From contig CANQIR010000045.1 of the NCBI GenBank assembly GCA_947624095.1, forward strand, positions 1 through 8,154: a DNA stretch of 8,154 nt, given 5' to 3'. This document shows, piece after piece, positions 1 to 7,525 of the stretch. A program made the translations under genes and the position numbers. The stretch comes from an uncultured Bacilli bacterium (lineage in GTDB: Bacteria > Bacillota_I > Bacilli_A > RF39 > UBA660). Position 1 is the stretch's first letter. Every line of letters starts with the position of its first letter. The notes beneath the pieces were generated by a model. The model was not told the origin of the DNA. It saw nothing but the letters and a program-made list of their open reading frames with translations, and ran no database searches.

Positions 1-58
1 CCTTTTCAATTGTTGCTTCCTCATTATAACAAGGAATCAATACTGCTATCTTACTCAT
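1..58 (-). CDS. GT2 family glycosyltransferase, N-terminal fragment (runs off the left edge)
   Basis: Only the first 19 codons are in the window, starting at ATG 58-56. They read MSKIAVLIPCYNEEATIEK. The run IAVLIPCYNEE followed by TI is the first beta strand and nucleotide-binding start of GT2 (GT-A fold) glycosyltransferases, the family that includes dolichyl/undecaprenyl-phosphate sugar transferases such as DPM1 and GtrB. A purine-rich AAAGAGAG sits just upstream as ribosome binding site. The start lies 13 bases after the stop of the GT-C-like gene, so the two are very probably co-transcribed. Family recognition is good for so short a piece. Donor and acceptor cannot be read. A polyprenyl-phosphate sugar synthase feeding the upstream GT-C enzyme is an inference from pairing. 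Confidence 0.8.
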   Translation of the reverse strand, partial: MSKIAVLIPCYNEEATIEK

Positions 59-71
59 AACTACTCTCTTT

Positions 72-2147
72 CTATAACCAAAACATAAATGTATAATACA
101 ACTTATAATATAATTCTTTATTCATATCAAATAGATTATCCCCTAGATTATATAAAAGTAAATTATATCCTATACAAAGTACCACCAATACTATAATTAC
201 CCTCTTTATTTTATCATTAACTTTATCATTTGTCATAACTGCTAATATTCCAATCAGCGTACTTAACATTAATAGCCAAGCAAAATCAGCAATATATCTT
301 GGTAAAACTCCAGCCATCTGTGTATCAGCTACAATTATAATAATCGCAAATATTCCACAAGCAACACTAATTTGATAAACAGTTTTATCCTTAATTAAAT
401 CCTTAAACTTATAGGCAAATAAGCCCAATATCGCTATTACATTTGTCCAAAAAAATCCGCCATAACTTCTTTCACTAATCGTTCTACCAATATAAGAAGT
501 CACTACCCCAACCTTTTCGACAAATGGAAATATCGGTGTAATACTAGGTGGTGCAAATAACAAATAATAGATTCCTAAAAAAATTCGATCAAATTCAAAA
601 CCTCTTCTAGTCATATCATTAGTAGTTAAATTATAATTCGCCCCAAAATCAAATGGACTACCAAACCTTGCATAATTATAATACATTATCGCTACTGCAA
701 CTATTATAACTGGCATTACTAAACATAACGTTTCCTTAATACTTTTCTTACTAAATAAATTCCTTTTCTTAAATACATCATCCCAAAATATAATAATTGC
801 TAAGAAGCCAGCAAGTAACATCTGTGGTCGACATCCAGCAACTAACGCCATACATAAACTACCTAATAATAAATACTTCTTATTTAAATTTGCCTCCTTT
901 GTCGCTCTTAACCAAAATCCTAAACCGAGACAAGCAAAGGCAATGCCTGAAATAATTGGTATATGATAGAATGTTGCACACCCCACTGCCGAAATAATTC
1001 CACTAGCAGCAATAAATAATAAACTAAATAAAATATAATGTATTCCCTTAGTTTTCTTAAAATACTTATCTACTATCTGATATATCAAATAAAATGCCCC
1101 AATTATATATAAAGTACCAACTATTGTTATAGCCATCAAATTTGATAAATCCCGATGAGTAACCATATAATACGGCAAGTAAGTAATTAAACAAGGTACT
1201 ACCCCAAAATAAGAATAATATTTTCCATTATAATAAGCATAATCCCAATGATAATCCGCCTTCATCTGCGCTCTATAAGCTCGGTCATACGGATTTTCCA
1301 AACTCTTTAAAGAGTCGGCTACTTCTAAATCCAAATAAAACTGTCCCTTATTTAATGCTCTAGCCAAATTATTATATTGCGCTGCTGATGATGTCATATC
1401 TGTTTGTTCTAAATTTTTTACATTATTTTTCGTTAAATTATAAGTTCCAATTGCTAATAAAATAATTAAAACTCCACTAACTATTTTTACACCCTTATGA
1501 TTATATTTAATATCTTTAAATACTGTATCTCTTCTTAAAAAACAAACAACTAATAAAAGTCCTGCTACCAAATACATTCTTAAACTATTAATCATTATTG
1601 GTACATATTTATTAATCTCCATTCGTTTTAAAGAAAAATCTCCACTATTCCAATCAATATTAATCCTTAAACTATGTGCTTCTCCTCCTGTATGTACTCT
1701 TATATACTTACTATTTAATGTATATTGTACATAATCTCTATCTTTCCCCGCTTCTAAATATAATCTATTAGCATCATCAGTAAAACTAATTCGATAATTA
1801 AGTCTTAAATTATTACTACCATCAAAATCTAAATAAATATTCTTTATCTCTTTATCAATATTATTAAACTCAATATAAGCATTCTCTTCATCACTAACAT
1901 AACACCCTCTATAGCCGTTATTACAAGTAATCCCACTACCTAGAGTATAATTAGTAAATATCTGTCTACCTTTCTGAAATAATATCGATTCATAACTCCG
2001 AAAATTAAATACTACTACTTCTAATAAACTACTACCTATTAAAGCAATCATTAAATACTTACATAATTCCTTAATATATTTATTATTAAATCTTGCATAA
2101 CCAATAAATAAGATAATAGCTAAACCAAGAAAAATCCCTACTACCAT
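72..2147 (-). CDS. Polytopic membrane protein, probable GT-C-fold glycosyltransferase with extracytoplasmic N-terminal domain
   Basis: A 691-residue membrane protein. I take the start as ATG 2147, because AAAGGAG (2160-2154) lies seven bases before it; an in-frame TTG at 2153 would touch the binding site. Two hydrophobic segments (about residues 1-18 and 30-48) precede a polar, beta-rich region (about 50-185) likely outside the membrane. Further helices follow at about 185-203 and 220-236, and many more from about 335 to the end. The loop at about 265-330 contains KGQFYLDLE, NPYDRAY and YYNGKYYSYFGVVP, followed by a helix. Near residues 490-505 is NYARFGSPFDFG, and near 617 RYIADFAWLL. I associate these landmarks with GT-C-type membrane glycosyltransferases of Firmicutes, which use lipid-phosphate sugar donors. 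The acidic residues in the first large loop are candidate catalytic positions. The neighbouring GT2 gene fits a donor-synthase plus transferase pair. Specific substrate is unknown; family call moderate. Confidence 0.6.
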   Translation of the reverse strand: MVVGIFLGLAIILFIGYARFNNKYIKELCKYLMIALIGSSLLEVVVFNFRSYESILFQKGRQIFTNYTLGSGITCNNGYRGCYVSDEENAYIEFNNIDKEIKNIYLDFDGSNNLRLNYRISFTDDANRLYLEAGKDRDYVQYTLNSKYIRVHTGGEAHSLRINIDWNSGDFSLKRMEINKYVPIMINSLRMYLVAGLLLVVCFLRRDTVFKDIKYNHKGVKIVSGVLIILLAIGTYNLTKNNVKNLEQTDMTSSAAQYNNLARALNKGQFYLDLEVADSLKSLENPYDRAYRAQMKADYHWDYAYYNGKYYSYFGVVPCLITYLPYYMVTHRDLSNLMAITIVGTLYIIGAFYLIYQIVDKYFKKTKGIHYILFSLLFIAASGIISAVGCATFYHIPIISGIAFACLGLGFWLRATKEANLNKKYLLLGSLCMALVAGCRPQMLLAGFLAIIIFWDDVFKKRNLFSKKSIKETLCLVMPVIIVAVAIMYYNYARFGSPFDFGANYNLTTNDMTRRGFEFDRIFLGIYYLLFAPPSITPIFPFVEKVGVVTSYIGRTISERSYGGFFWTNVIAILGLFAYKFKDLIKDKTVYQISVACGIFAIIIIVADTQMAGVLPRYIADFAWLLMLSTLIGILAVMTNDKVNDKIKRVIIVLVVLCIGYNLLLYNLGDNLFDMNKELYYKLYYTFMFWL

Positions 2148-2167
2148 ACCCAAACTCCTTTAGTTTT

Positions 2168-2225
2168 ATTATACCCAAAACTAAGTTTCTAAATTAATTA
2201 TAAAACATTTATTACTAAATCAAAA
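2168..2225 (-). promoter_or_regulatory. Probable promoter(s) of the GT-C/GT2 transcript
   Basis: Two perfect TATAAT boxes occur on the minus strand between the valS terminator and the membrane protein gene, at 2202-2197 and 2173-2168. The first has TTTTGA or TTGATT-like sequence 15-17 bases upstream (about 2225-2218) and would give a leader of about 40 bases. The second has no good -35 and would start transcription almost at the ribosome binding site. The upstream box is therefore preferred. In AT-rich DNA chance TATAAT matches are common, so this rests mainly on position. Confidence 0.45.
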
Positions 2226-2235
2226 GTAAAATTTT

Positions 2236-2260
2236 AAAAAAAGACTTATTTAAAGTCCTT
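2236..2260 (-). terminator. valS: Rho-independent terminator of valS
   Basis: Read on the minus strand, AAGGACTT (2260-2253), loop TAAAT and AAGTCTTT (2247-2240) form an eight-pair stem with one G-U pair. The descending arm runs straight into seven consecutive U (2242-2236). The stem includes part of the valS stop codon. It separates valS from the downstream glycosyltransferase genes, which then need their own promoter. Confidence 0.75.
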
Positions 2261-4793
2261 ACTTTAATAAATCTTCTACTACTTTTAATCTTTCTTTTTC
2301 TATTTCTAACTTTTCTCTTTCTCCATCTACTATATTTTTAGGAGCTTTACTTATATATCCCGGATTAGCAAGCAACTTTTCTCTTCTAGCTATCGAAGTA
2401 ATTAAAGTATCTTTTTCTACCTGTAATTTTTCTCTTTCTTCTTTTAAATTACTCCTATTATCATAACAAATTATTACTTCATAATTCTTTAACGTTACCT
2501 TAATTTGTCCTTCATAATCACTACTAGTAACTATCTTATCTGTTATCTTTAACATCTTATTAAATAATTCATTATTAACATTACTTATAACTACAAAATC
2601 ACTACCAACATTACTACTAACCTTCTTATTTCTAAATAACGTAATTAACTCTAATAAATCATCAATTTCTTTCTCATCTTTACTAAATACTTTACTTTTA
2701 TCATATGTTGGATAATTACTAATCATAATTGATTCGGCATCCCTAATTGGTAACATTTGATATATTTCTTCTGTTACATATGGCATAAATGGATGCATCA
2801 TCTTTAAAATATTGGTAAGTACAAATAATAATACTGATTTAGTTGTCTCATCTTGTTTAAACTTACTCATTTCAATATAAGCATCACAATAATCATTCCA
2901 AATAAAAGTATATAACTCACTACCTACAATATTAAAATCATATGAATCCATCTTCTTCGTAACTACTTTAATTGTTTTTTCTAACTTACTTAATATCCAT
3001 TTATCCTGACTAGCTAAATTATCTAAAGTATAATTTTCTTCCTTAAATCCTTCCAAATTCATTAATACATATCTAGAAGCATTCCACAATTTATTGATAA
3101 AATTCCAAGTCGCTCCAATTTTTTCTTCATCAAATCTTAAATCAGTCCCATTAGCAACACAAGTAGTTAGATAATATCTTAAAGCATCCGCTCCATACTT
3201 ATCAATCATTTCCATTGGATCTACCCCATTACCAAGACTCTTACTCATCTTTCTGCCCTCTTTATCGCGAATAAGTCCGTGAATAATACAATCCTTAAAT
3301 GGTCTTTTACCGGTTACTTTTAATCCTTGGAAAGTCATCCTACATACCCAGAAGAATATAATATCATAAGCTGTTACTAAGACATCGGTTGGATAATATC
3401 TAGCAAAGTCGCTATCATCTTCTGGCCAGCCCAAGGTACTAAAAGGCCATAAAGCACTACTAAACCAAGTATCAAGGACATCTTCATCTTGTACCCAACC
3501 ATCTTCTTTAGGCGCTTCCATTCCTACATAAACTTGATCATCTTTATACCAAGCTGGAATTCTATGTCCCCACCATAACTGTCTTGATATACACCAGTCA
3601 TAACTTATTTCCATCCAATGATTCATAATCTTTTCAAATCTTGCTGGCACAAAATTAACTTTCGTATCTTTATTTTTTTGATTATCTAAAACATTTTTAG
3701 CTAAATCGCCCATTTTTACAAACCATTGTTTAGATAGATATGGTTCAACCATAACACCTGTTCTTTCCGAATGCCCTACACTATGTTTCATCTTTTCAAT
3801 TCTGATTAAAAGACCTTTTTCTTCCAAATCTTTAACTAACTTTTCTCTTGCTTCTTCTCTCGTTAATCCTGTATAACCAACGGCATTTTCGTTCATCGTT
3901 CCATCCGGATTCATTACTACTATTCTCTCTAAATTATGCCGATTCCCTACTTCAAAGTCATTTGGATCGTGGGCAGGCGTTATCTTAACTACTCCTGTAC
4001 CAAATTCTGGATCAGCATGCTCATCTAAGACAATAGGAATTGGTTTATTGACAATCGGTAAAATAACATTTTTACCAGCTAATTTATTGTATCTTTCATC
4101 ATTAGGATTTACTGCTACTGCCGTATCGCCAAATAAAGTTTCCGGTCTTGTAGTAGCTACATCTAAATATTCATCAGTACCTTCAATATAATACTTTAAA
4201 TGATAAAATGCTCCATCAACTTCTTTATAAATAACTTCCTCATTACTTAAAGCTGTCATTGCTTTAGGATCCCAGTTAATAATTCTTTCCCCTCGGTAAA
4301 TTAATCCCTCATTATAATAATCCACAAATACCTTAGTAACTGCTTTATTAAGTCCCTCATCCAAAGTAAATCTCTCTTTATTATAATCAACTGAAATTCC
4401 CATCTTAGCCCATTGACTGCGGATATTGCCACCATATTCGTGTGTCCAATCCCAACAAGCCCTCAAAAATGCTTCTCTACCTATACTTGCCTTGTCTTTA
4501 CCTTCACTTTTTAATTTAGCTACAACTTTAGCTTCTGTAGCAATTGCTGCATGATCCATTCCTGGAAGCCATAAAGTATCAAAACCTTTCATTCTTTTAT
4601 ATCTAACAATAATATCTTGTATTGATACATTCCAAGCGTGTCCCAAATGTAATTTACCAGTAACATTAGGTGGTGGAATAACTACACAAAAAGGTTGTTT
4701 ACTTTTATCTCCACTATTAAAATATCCTTTATTCTTCCACTCCTCATACTTTCCTTTTTCTACACTCAAATGATCATATTTCTTATCTAACAT
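2259..4793 (-). CDS. valS: Valyl-tRNA synthetase (class I)
   Basis: An 844-residue cytoplasmic enzyme that charges tRNA(Val) with valine using ATP, slightly shorter than the roughly 880 residues common in Bacilli. Class I signatures are clear: [16 protein letters not shown], with the HIGH-type HLGH at residues 49-52, and [10 protein letters not shown] with KMSKS at 515-519. The CP1 editing domain, which removes mischarged threonine, shows [17 protein letters not shown] (214-230) and [19 protein letters not shown] (265-283). [17 protein letters not shown] (400-416) is typical of ValRS. A helical anticodon-binding domain follows, then a charged C-terminal stretch (about 785-844, rich in E, K and L) corresponding to the ValRS coiled-coil arm. 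GGAGGG (4805-4800) sits six bases before the ATG. Expression is predicted to be controlled by the T-box leader immediately upstream and to end at the hairpin overlapping the stop codon. No key residue appears to be missing. Confidence 0.97.
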   Translation of the reverse strand: MLDKKYDHLSVEKGKYEEWKNKGYFNSGDKSKQPFCVVIPPPNVTGKLHLGHAWNVSIQDIIVRYKRMKGFDTLWLPGMDHAAIATEAKVVAKLKSEGKDKASIGREAFLRACWDWTHEYGGNIRSQWAKMGISVDYNKERFTLDEGLNKAVTKVFVDYYNEGLIYRGERIINWDPKAMTALSNEEVIYKEVDGAFYHLKYYIEGTDEYLDVATTRPETLFGDTAVAVNPNDERYNKLAGKNVILPIVNKPIPIVLDEHADPEFGTGVVKITPAHDPNDFEVGNRHNLERIVVMNPDGTMNENAVGYTGLTREEAREKLVKDLEEKGLLIRIEKMKHSVGHSERTGVMVEPYLSKQWFVKMGDLAKNVLDNQKNKDTKVNFVPARFEKIMNHWMEISYDWCISRQLWWGHRIPAWYKDDQVYVGMEAPKEDGWVQDEDVLDTWFSSALWPFSTLGWPEDDSDFARYYPTDVLVTAYDIIFFWVCRMTFQGLKVTGKRPFKDCIIHGLIRDKEGRKMSKSLGNGVDPMEMIDKYGADALRYYLTTCVANGTDLRFDEEKIGATWNFINKLWNASRYVLMNLEGFKEENYTLDNLASQDKWILSKLEKTIKVVTKKMDSYDFNIVGSELYTFIWNDYCDAYIEMSKFKQDETTKSVLLFVLTNILKMMHPFMPYVTEEIYQMLPIRDAESIMISNYPTYDKSKVFSKDEKEIDDLLELITLFRNKKVSSNVGSDFVVISNVNNELFNKMLKITDKIVTSSDYEGQIKVTLKNYEVIICYDNRSNLKEEREKLQVEKDTLITSIARREKLLANPGYISKAPKNIVDGEREKLEIEKERLKVVEDLLK

Positions 4794-4808
4794 TTTTATC
4801 CCTCCAAT

Positions 4809-4870
4809 AAAAAATAGCTATAAACTTAAGGACGACATATGCCGTGGTACCACCTTAATTTATAACTATT
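4809..4870 (-). terminator. Regulated terminator of the valS T-box
   Basis: On the minus strand the segment 4870-4853 pairs with 4831-4813 in about 18 base pairs, broken by one bulged G (4825) and one G-U pair. Inside its loop is the short ACGGC/GTCGT hairpin (4846-4832). Six U residues (4814-4809) follow. The ascending arm includes the AAGG of the T-box, so forming the antiterminator (AAGG with CCTT, ACG with CGT, bulge held by the tRNA end) and forming this full hairpin are mutually exclusive. This is the expected switch geometry: termination when tRNA(Val) is charged, read-through when it is not. Confidence 0.85.
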
Positions 4871-5007
4871 GTTATACACTTGAATATTTAACGCATATTA
4901 ACGGGTTAAAACCTACTCCCAAGCAACCTTCATTCTTCTTCCTTATTTGTTTCCACCAACCACAAACTCTCTTCAAATTTCAAAGAATTACTCCTCTTGT
5001 TCAACGT
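4809..5007 (-). ncRNA. Valine-responsive T-box riboswitch leader of valS
   Basis: The minus-strand leader carries the hallmarks of a T-box, which senses uncharged tRNA and lets transcription continue. Stem I begins with a TAC/GTA base helix and kink-turn-like bases. A CAAG/CTTG stem leads to the specifier loop, with AGTA on its 5' side and GAA on its 3' side. An ATTCTT/AAGAAT stem is then capped by the canonical distal motif AGAGAG followed by GGTTGGTG and AAAC. GTT (4927-4925, a valine codon) followed by a purine lies in the specifier loop. Two AT-rich hairpins follow: TTTAAC/GTTAAA, and TATAAC/GTTATA around 4876-4861. The T-box proper, AAGGTGGTACCACGG, starts near 4856; its bulge UGGU (4852-4849) can pair with ACCA, the end expected of tRNA(Val) with A73. 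CGTCCTT (4834-4828) closes the antiterminator. Identity is very secure; the specifier register is slightly less so. Confidence 0.95.
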
Positions 5008-5013
5008 AAATTT

Positions 5014-5042
5014 ATTTTATTATATATTTAAAAATTTTGCAA
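5014..5042 (-). promoter_or_regulatory. Sigma-A-type promoter of the valS T-box leader
   Basis: TTGCAA (5042-5037) and TAAAAT (5019-5014) are 17 bases apart on the minus strand. Transcription would start about 7 bases further on, near 5007, just where the T-box stem I begins. A TATAAT at 5024-5019 overlaps but has no -35 at usable spacing. The -35 box lies within a few bases of the stop codon of the upstream phosphoesterase gene. Confidence 0.6.
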
Positions 5043-5045
5043 TAT

Positions 5046-5888
5046 TTAAATTTTATCTTGCTCTATTCCTTGTTCTGGTAAACTCCTTTTTACTTTCTCC
5101 ATATCTCGATATTTCCCGTGTAATAATTCTTCTTTATATTTATTAAATTCAATATTATCCTTTATATCATTAGACTTCAATTCTTTTTCAATATCATAAT
5201 TTAAATTAACTATTTCATAAGATATCTCATCTTCCCAATTATGAGAATCTTCTACCCCTCTTAATATCAAATAATTAGCTACCGTAGTATTTCTTTCATC
5301 CCCATCTTTTAAAGGATTACGATATATATCTAAAGCATTGCCCACAGATCCTGGATTTAATATTATCCGGTTATAGATTTTCTGCATATAGGGAGTATGT
5401 AAATGACCATAGATTAAAATATCCGCTCGTTTATCTGACAACGTCTTCTTACTAGGTAAAAACAACTCATATTGTCTTTCAATTTTATCCACATTACCAA
5501 TAAACCTATAACACGTTTCTGGATGCGCATGAACAAGTCTAACTAAACGCCCACTTAAATAAAATTCATAACAAAAAGGTAAATTCCTTAAATATTGTGC
5601 TGTTTCTTGCTTAATTTTCTTCCTATTCCAATTGATCCTGGCAATTGCAATTTCATTTTGTTGTGTTAAATCAATCTCATTCATAAAGAAATCTTCGCAG
5701 TTGCCGCTAATTACTATAGTACATTTCTCTCTTACTAAATCGACACAAGCTTGCTGATTACACCCCTTAGCAATGATATCTCCTAAACAATATATTTTCT
5801 TAATCTTCCGTTTTTCAATATCTTTTAATACCGTTTTTAAAGCTTCCAAATTACCATGAATATCGGATATTATTGCTATCTCTGTCAT
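5046..5888 (-). CDS. YfcE-like calcineurin-fold metallophosphoesterase
   Basis: A 280-residue protein with the complete metal-binding set of the metallophosphoesterase superfamily. The motifs are ISDIHGN (Asp9, His11), CLGDIIAKGCN (Asp37), SGNCED (Asn63), VHAHPE (His120/His122), YGHLHTPY (His162/His164), then NPGSVG (178-183). The last block is typical of the YfcE/MJ0936 branch, which hydrolyses phosphodiesters with Mn or similar metals at a dinuclear site. No signal peptide or membrane segment is seen, so it is likely cytoplasmic. The family core usually ends about 30-60 residues after NPGSVG. Here a charged, lysine- and glutamate-rich tail extends to residue 280, making the protein longer than simple members. 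AAGGAAGG lies just before ATG 5888. It is transcribed away from the ATPase gene and is followed directly by the valS promoter, with no convincing terminator between. The physiological substrate cannot be read. Confidence 0.88.
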   Translation of the reverse strand: MTEIAIISDIHGNLEALKTVLKDIEKRKIKKIYCLGDIIAKGCNQQACVDLVREKCTIVISGNCEDFFMNEIDLTQQNEIAIARINWNRKKIKQETAQYLRNLPFCYEFYLSGRLVRLVHAHPETCYRFIGNVDKIERQYELFLPSKKTLSDKRADILIYGHLHTPYMQKIYNRIILNPGSVGNALDIYRNPLKDGDERNTTVANYLILRGVEDSHNWEDEISYEIVNLNYDIEKELKSNDIKDNIEFNKYKEELLHGKYRDMEKVKRSLPEQGIEQDKI

Positions 5889-5911
5889 TTAGAACCCTTC
5901 CTTTAATCAAT

Positions 5912-5941
5912 AATATACCATAAAACCTCTTATCCTGTTAA
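5912..5941 (-). promoter_or_regulatory. Promoter of the metallophosphoesterase gene
   Basis: On the minus strand TTAACA (5941-5936) is followed after 18 bases by TATATT (5917-5912). The -10 is preceded by TGG, giving an extended -10 (TGnTATATT). It would start a short leader of under 20 bases that carries the AAGGAAGG ribosome binding site. Confidence 0.5.
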
Positions 5942-5951
5942 CTAGTTTTAA

Positions 5952-5980
5952 TTGAATTGTCCTCTATCTTATAGTATAAT
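5952..5980 (+). promoter_or_regulatory. Sigma-A-type promoter of the PilB/GspE-like ATPase gene
   Basis: TTGAAT (5952-5957) and TATAAT (5975-5980) are exactly 17 bases apart, giving a start near 5987 and a leader of about 24 bases. It is the best-matching promoter in the window. It sits back to back with the minus-strand promoter at 5912-5941; the -35 boxes are about 10 bases apart, so the two may compete or share control. Confidence 0.7.
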
Positions 5981-6010
5981 TATTTAAGAATAAAGAAATG
6001 GGGTGAAGTG

Positions 6011-7456
6011 ATGTTTCGAGAATTTGACTATGAAAATATGCCTGTTGTTGATATCGTAAATGAAATTCTCGTTGATGCCATTCGGAAAAGAGCATCCGAT
6101 ATTCACTTCGACCCAACTCCCACTATCTTAAAAGTTCGTATTCGTATCGATGGCGAATTAGTCGATTATGCTGCCATTCCCGATTCAGTTAAAAAGAATT
6201 TATCTACCCGTATTAAAATAATCGCCGGTATGAATATAACCGAATCTCGTCTACCCCAAGATGGTTCCGTTAAAAGTACCATTGATGGTACCGCTCTTGA
6301 CCTCCGTGTTTCTACTCTACCTGTTGTTGACGGTGAAAAAATCGTTATTCGTATCTTAGATTATTCAATGAGTTTACAAGGTTTGGAAACTCTAGGTTTT
6401 TCTGAAGAAAATCTCGCCAAAGTTATGCAAATGATAGCTGTACCAAATGGTATTATCTTAACTACTGGTGCTACTGGTAGTGGTAAATCAACTACCGTTT
6501 ATGCCTTATTGCAAAAATTAAATAAAACCGCAACTAATATAATCACCGTTGAAGACCCAGTTGAAATGAAAATTCCTGGCTTGAATCAAGTTCAAGTTAT
6601 GAGTGAAATTGGTCTTACCTTTGCTACTACCTTAAGAAGTATCTTACGTCAAGACCCAGATATTATAATGATTGGTGAAATTCGTGATGACGAAACAGCT
6701 CGTATCGCTGTTCGTGCTTCTATTACTGGTCACTTAGTCCTATCGACAATCCATACTAACAATGCCTTAAATACTATTGAAAGATTACTAGATATGGATA
6801 TTGAAAGATACTTATTAGGTACTGCCTTAACCGGGATTATTTCTCAACGTCTTGCTAAAAGATTATGTCCTAAATGTCGTACTCCAAGACCAGCAACCGA
6901 ATATGAAAAAATAGTATTCAAAGAAGCTCTCGGCGTAGATGTTACCAGCCTTTATGATGCTGTAGGTTGTGATGAATGTTTAAACGGCTACAAAGGACGT
7001 ATTCCCATTCATGAAGTTTTACAACTCAGTCAAAACATTCGTGATGCTATAGTTAATAGTGTCAAAAAAGAAGAATTGCGTCATTTAGTTTATTCCCAAG
7101 AACATACAATAACTCTTCTTCAAGATGGTCTAAATAAAGTATTAAAAGGTGAAACAAGCTTTGAAGAAATTTTAAGAATCATTGATGTTAGTGAAGACTT
7201 TGGTGAAGGCGATGAAAAATTGAAAAATGCCCTAATGGGAAAAACAAAACCAGATTCTACCCCAACTAATCAAGTAATGCCACAACCTATGCCAATGAAT
7301 CAACCAATGATGAATCCTTATCAACCAACTCCAATGCCAATGATGCAACAAATGCCTATGAATAACCAAATGATGCCTAATATGAATATGGGAATGCCAA
7401 TGCAACAACCACCAATAAACCCATATCAACAACAATATTATAATCAACAAAGATAA
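6011..7456 (+). CDS. GspE/PilB-family type IV filament or secretion ATPase, N-terminally short, with Met/Pro/Gln-rich tail
   Basis: A 481-residue hexameric-motor-type ATPase. It begins almost at once with the PAS-like domain (ILVDAIRKRASDIHFDP, about 19-35; later RLPQDGS). The ATPase core has Walker A GATGSGKST (153-161), the Asp box TVEDPVE (about 179-185), Walker B DPDIIMIGEIRD (215-226) and the His box GHLVLSTIHTN (240-250). A four-cysteine zinc site is formed by CPKC (286-289) and CDEC (320-323). Zinc site and sequence fit PilB/GspE (assembly motor) rather than the retraction motor PilT. PilB and GspE are usually above 500 residues with an N-terminal partner-binding domain, absent here. 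The tail after about 405 is low complexity, with 16 Met in residues 423-464. ATG 6011 is chosen over GTG 6008 because GGGGTGA (6000-6006) is too close to the GTG. No pilin, platform or peptidase gene is adjacent; the gene appears monocistronic. Whether it drives pili, competence or secretion is open. Confidence 0.9.
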   Translation: MFREFDYENMPVVDIVNEILVDAIRKRASDIHFDPTPTILKVRIRIDGELVDYAAIPDSVKKNLSTRIKIIAGMNITESRLPQDGSVKSTIDGTALDLRVSTLPVVDGEKIVIRILDYSMSLQGLETLGFSEENLAKVMQMIAVPNGIILTTGATGSGKSTTVYALLQKLNKTATNIITVEDPVEMKIPGLNQVQVMSEIGLTFATTLRSILRQDPDIIMIGEIRDDETARIAVRASITGHLVLSTIHTNNALNTIERLLDMDIERYLLGTALTGIISQRLAKRLCPKCRTPRPATEYEKIVFKEALGVDVTSLYDAVGCDECLNGYKGRIPIHEVLQLSQNIRDAIVNSVKKEELRHLVYSQEHTITLLQDGLNKVLKGETSFEEILRIIDVSEDFGEGDEKLKNALMGKTKPDSTPTNQVMPQPMPMNQPMMNPYQPTPMPMMQQMPMNNQMMPNMNMGMPMQQPPINPYQQQYYNQQR

Positions 7457-7458
7457 AA

Positions 7459-7494
7459 ACCAATAATTCACAAAAATTATTGGTCTTTTTCTTT
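7459..7494. terminator. Bidirectional rho-independent terminator between the ATPase and Rpn-like genes
   Basis: ACCAATAATT (7459-7468) and AATTATTGGT (7475-7484) form a perfect ten-pair stem with a six-base loop. On the plus strand CTTTTTCTTT follows, terminating the ATPase transcript three bases after its stop codon. On the minus strand the same stem is followed by TTTTT (7459-7455), so it can also end the convergent Rpn-like transcript whose last stop is at 7526. Confidence 0.85.
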
Positions 7495-7525
7495 GTAATA
7501 ATATTTCATAAATCAAAGAGTGACG

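Noticed and set aside
2145..2153. TTG 2153 as start of the membrane protein
   Set aside because: AAAGGAG ends directly before the TTG, leaving no spacer. The ATG six bases further on has the ideal seven-base distance.
4886..4905. CGTTAA repeated twice (CGTTAATATGCGTTAA), considered as an operator or short array
   Set aside because: It lies in the T-box leader between stem I and the antiterminator, where a TTTAAC/GTTAAA hairpin accounts for it as the stem III region.
6008..6013. GTG 6008 as start of the ATPase
   Set aside because: The GGGGTGA ribosome binding site ends one base before it; ATG 6011 is better spaced. The difference is one residue.
6011..7456. PilT-type retraction ATPase
   Set aside because: PilT proteins are about 350 residues and lack the paired CxxC zinc motif found here at CPKC and CDEC, which points to the PilB/GspE assembly group.
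7232..7516. Minus-strand 94-residue ORF that looks like a His/Trp-rich, metal-binding peptide
   Set aside because: It is the antisense of the repetitive Met/Pro/Gln codons in the ATPase tail (ATG and CCA read backwards as CAT and TGG), has no convincing ribosome binding site, and crosses the terminator hairpin.
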